A stretch of 20,490 bases of DNA, taken from the IMG/VR virus record IMGVR_UViG_3300046002_000788, positions 1 through 20,490 of that record, one strand, 5' to 3'. Numbering within the stretch: the stretch's first letter is position 1; each line of letters begins with the position of its first letter. The notes under the pieces are model-generated. The model did not search any database, had not been told where the DNA came from, and saw only the letters and a program-made list of their open reading frames with translations. Below are positions 20,447 through 20,490 of the stretch, piece by piece. Source of the stretch: a virus. Made by a program: the position numbers and the translations under genes.

Positions 20447-20490
20447 CGACGGCCACTCGGCATTGCATCAATTCGCGGAACGCCCCAGCG
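20443..20490 (-). CDS. C-terminal end of upstream late gene (partial)
   Basis: The last 15 codons of a frame entering from the right edge end RWGVPRIDAMPSGRR, with a TGA that overlaps the next ATG (ATGA). The same junction type is found through the whole late operon, which supports a real gene. Too little is visible to name it; tail-tube or packaging genes are expected upstream. Confidence 0.45.
   Translation of the reverse strand, partial: RWGVPRIDAMPSGRR

Overview
This window is part of a tailed double-stranded DNA bacteriophage genome, densely packed with no gap over 300 bases. The capsid and portal types (SU10/DUF5309-like coat protein, large P22-type portal) together with candidate ejection proteins suggest a short-tailed, podovirus-like phage. 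The host is probably an alphaproteobacterium, most likely of the Rhodobacterales type. That rests on a phage copy of the alphaproteobacterial DUF2312/GapR family and on the general style of the replication genes, so it is an inference and not a firm assignment. No integrase, terminase, DNA polymerase, tRNA or CRISPR array was seen. Both window edges cut through genes.

Early region, left arm (1-3034, minus strand). From a divergent control region near 3020-3127, leftward transcription covers a small Cro/XRE-type regulator, a DUF1064 putative nuclease, a winged-helix replication-initiator-like protein, a possible helicase-loader-like protein whose start lies 224 nt inside the initiator gene, a papain-like-fold protein, a single-stranded DNA binding protein with the classic acidic tip, and a truncated small gene.

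Early region, right arm (3128-6266, plus strand). This tightly coupled recombination operon encodes two small proteins (one a 30-residue membrane peptide), an ERF annealase, a YqaJ/lambda-Exo-like nuclease, a small helical protein, NinB, a winged-helix-like protein, a GapR-like DNA binder, a basic helical protein and an HNH-like zinc nuclease. With SSB and DUF1064 from the left arm, this makes a full phage strand-annealing recombination kit with two different annealing-type proteins.

Late region (6354-20490, all minus strand). The recombination operon and the late region converge at about 6270-6350. Read in the direction of transcription (right to left), the late genes encode: a jelly-roll tail or surface protein, a GNAT-like protein, a Gly-rich protein with tandem repeats, a Gln/Ala-rich protein with a C-terminal S74 chaperone, a lytic-transglycosylase-like virion protein, two large candidate internal (ejection) proteins, portal, a small helical protein, scaffold, major capsid protein, a probable head decoration protein, three small proteins, GH24 endolysin, holin candidate, a nested spanin-like pair and an HTH-metallophosphoesterase. 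Tail and ejection genes therefore precede portal and capsid genes, the reverse of the P22/T7 order. Most junctions are ATGA/TAATG-type stop-start overlaps.

Most notable oddities: a 47-nt module (shared C-terminal codons, stop and hairpin) repeated at the 3' ends of the major capsid gene and the following gene; three long out-of-frame overlaps; repeat clusters that look like operators in the divergent region; and recent-looking internal duplications in the surface-protein genes.
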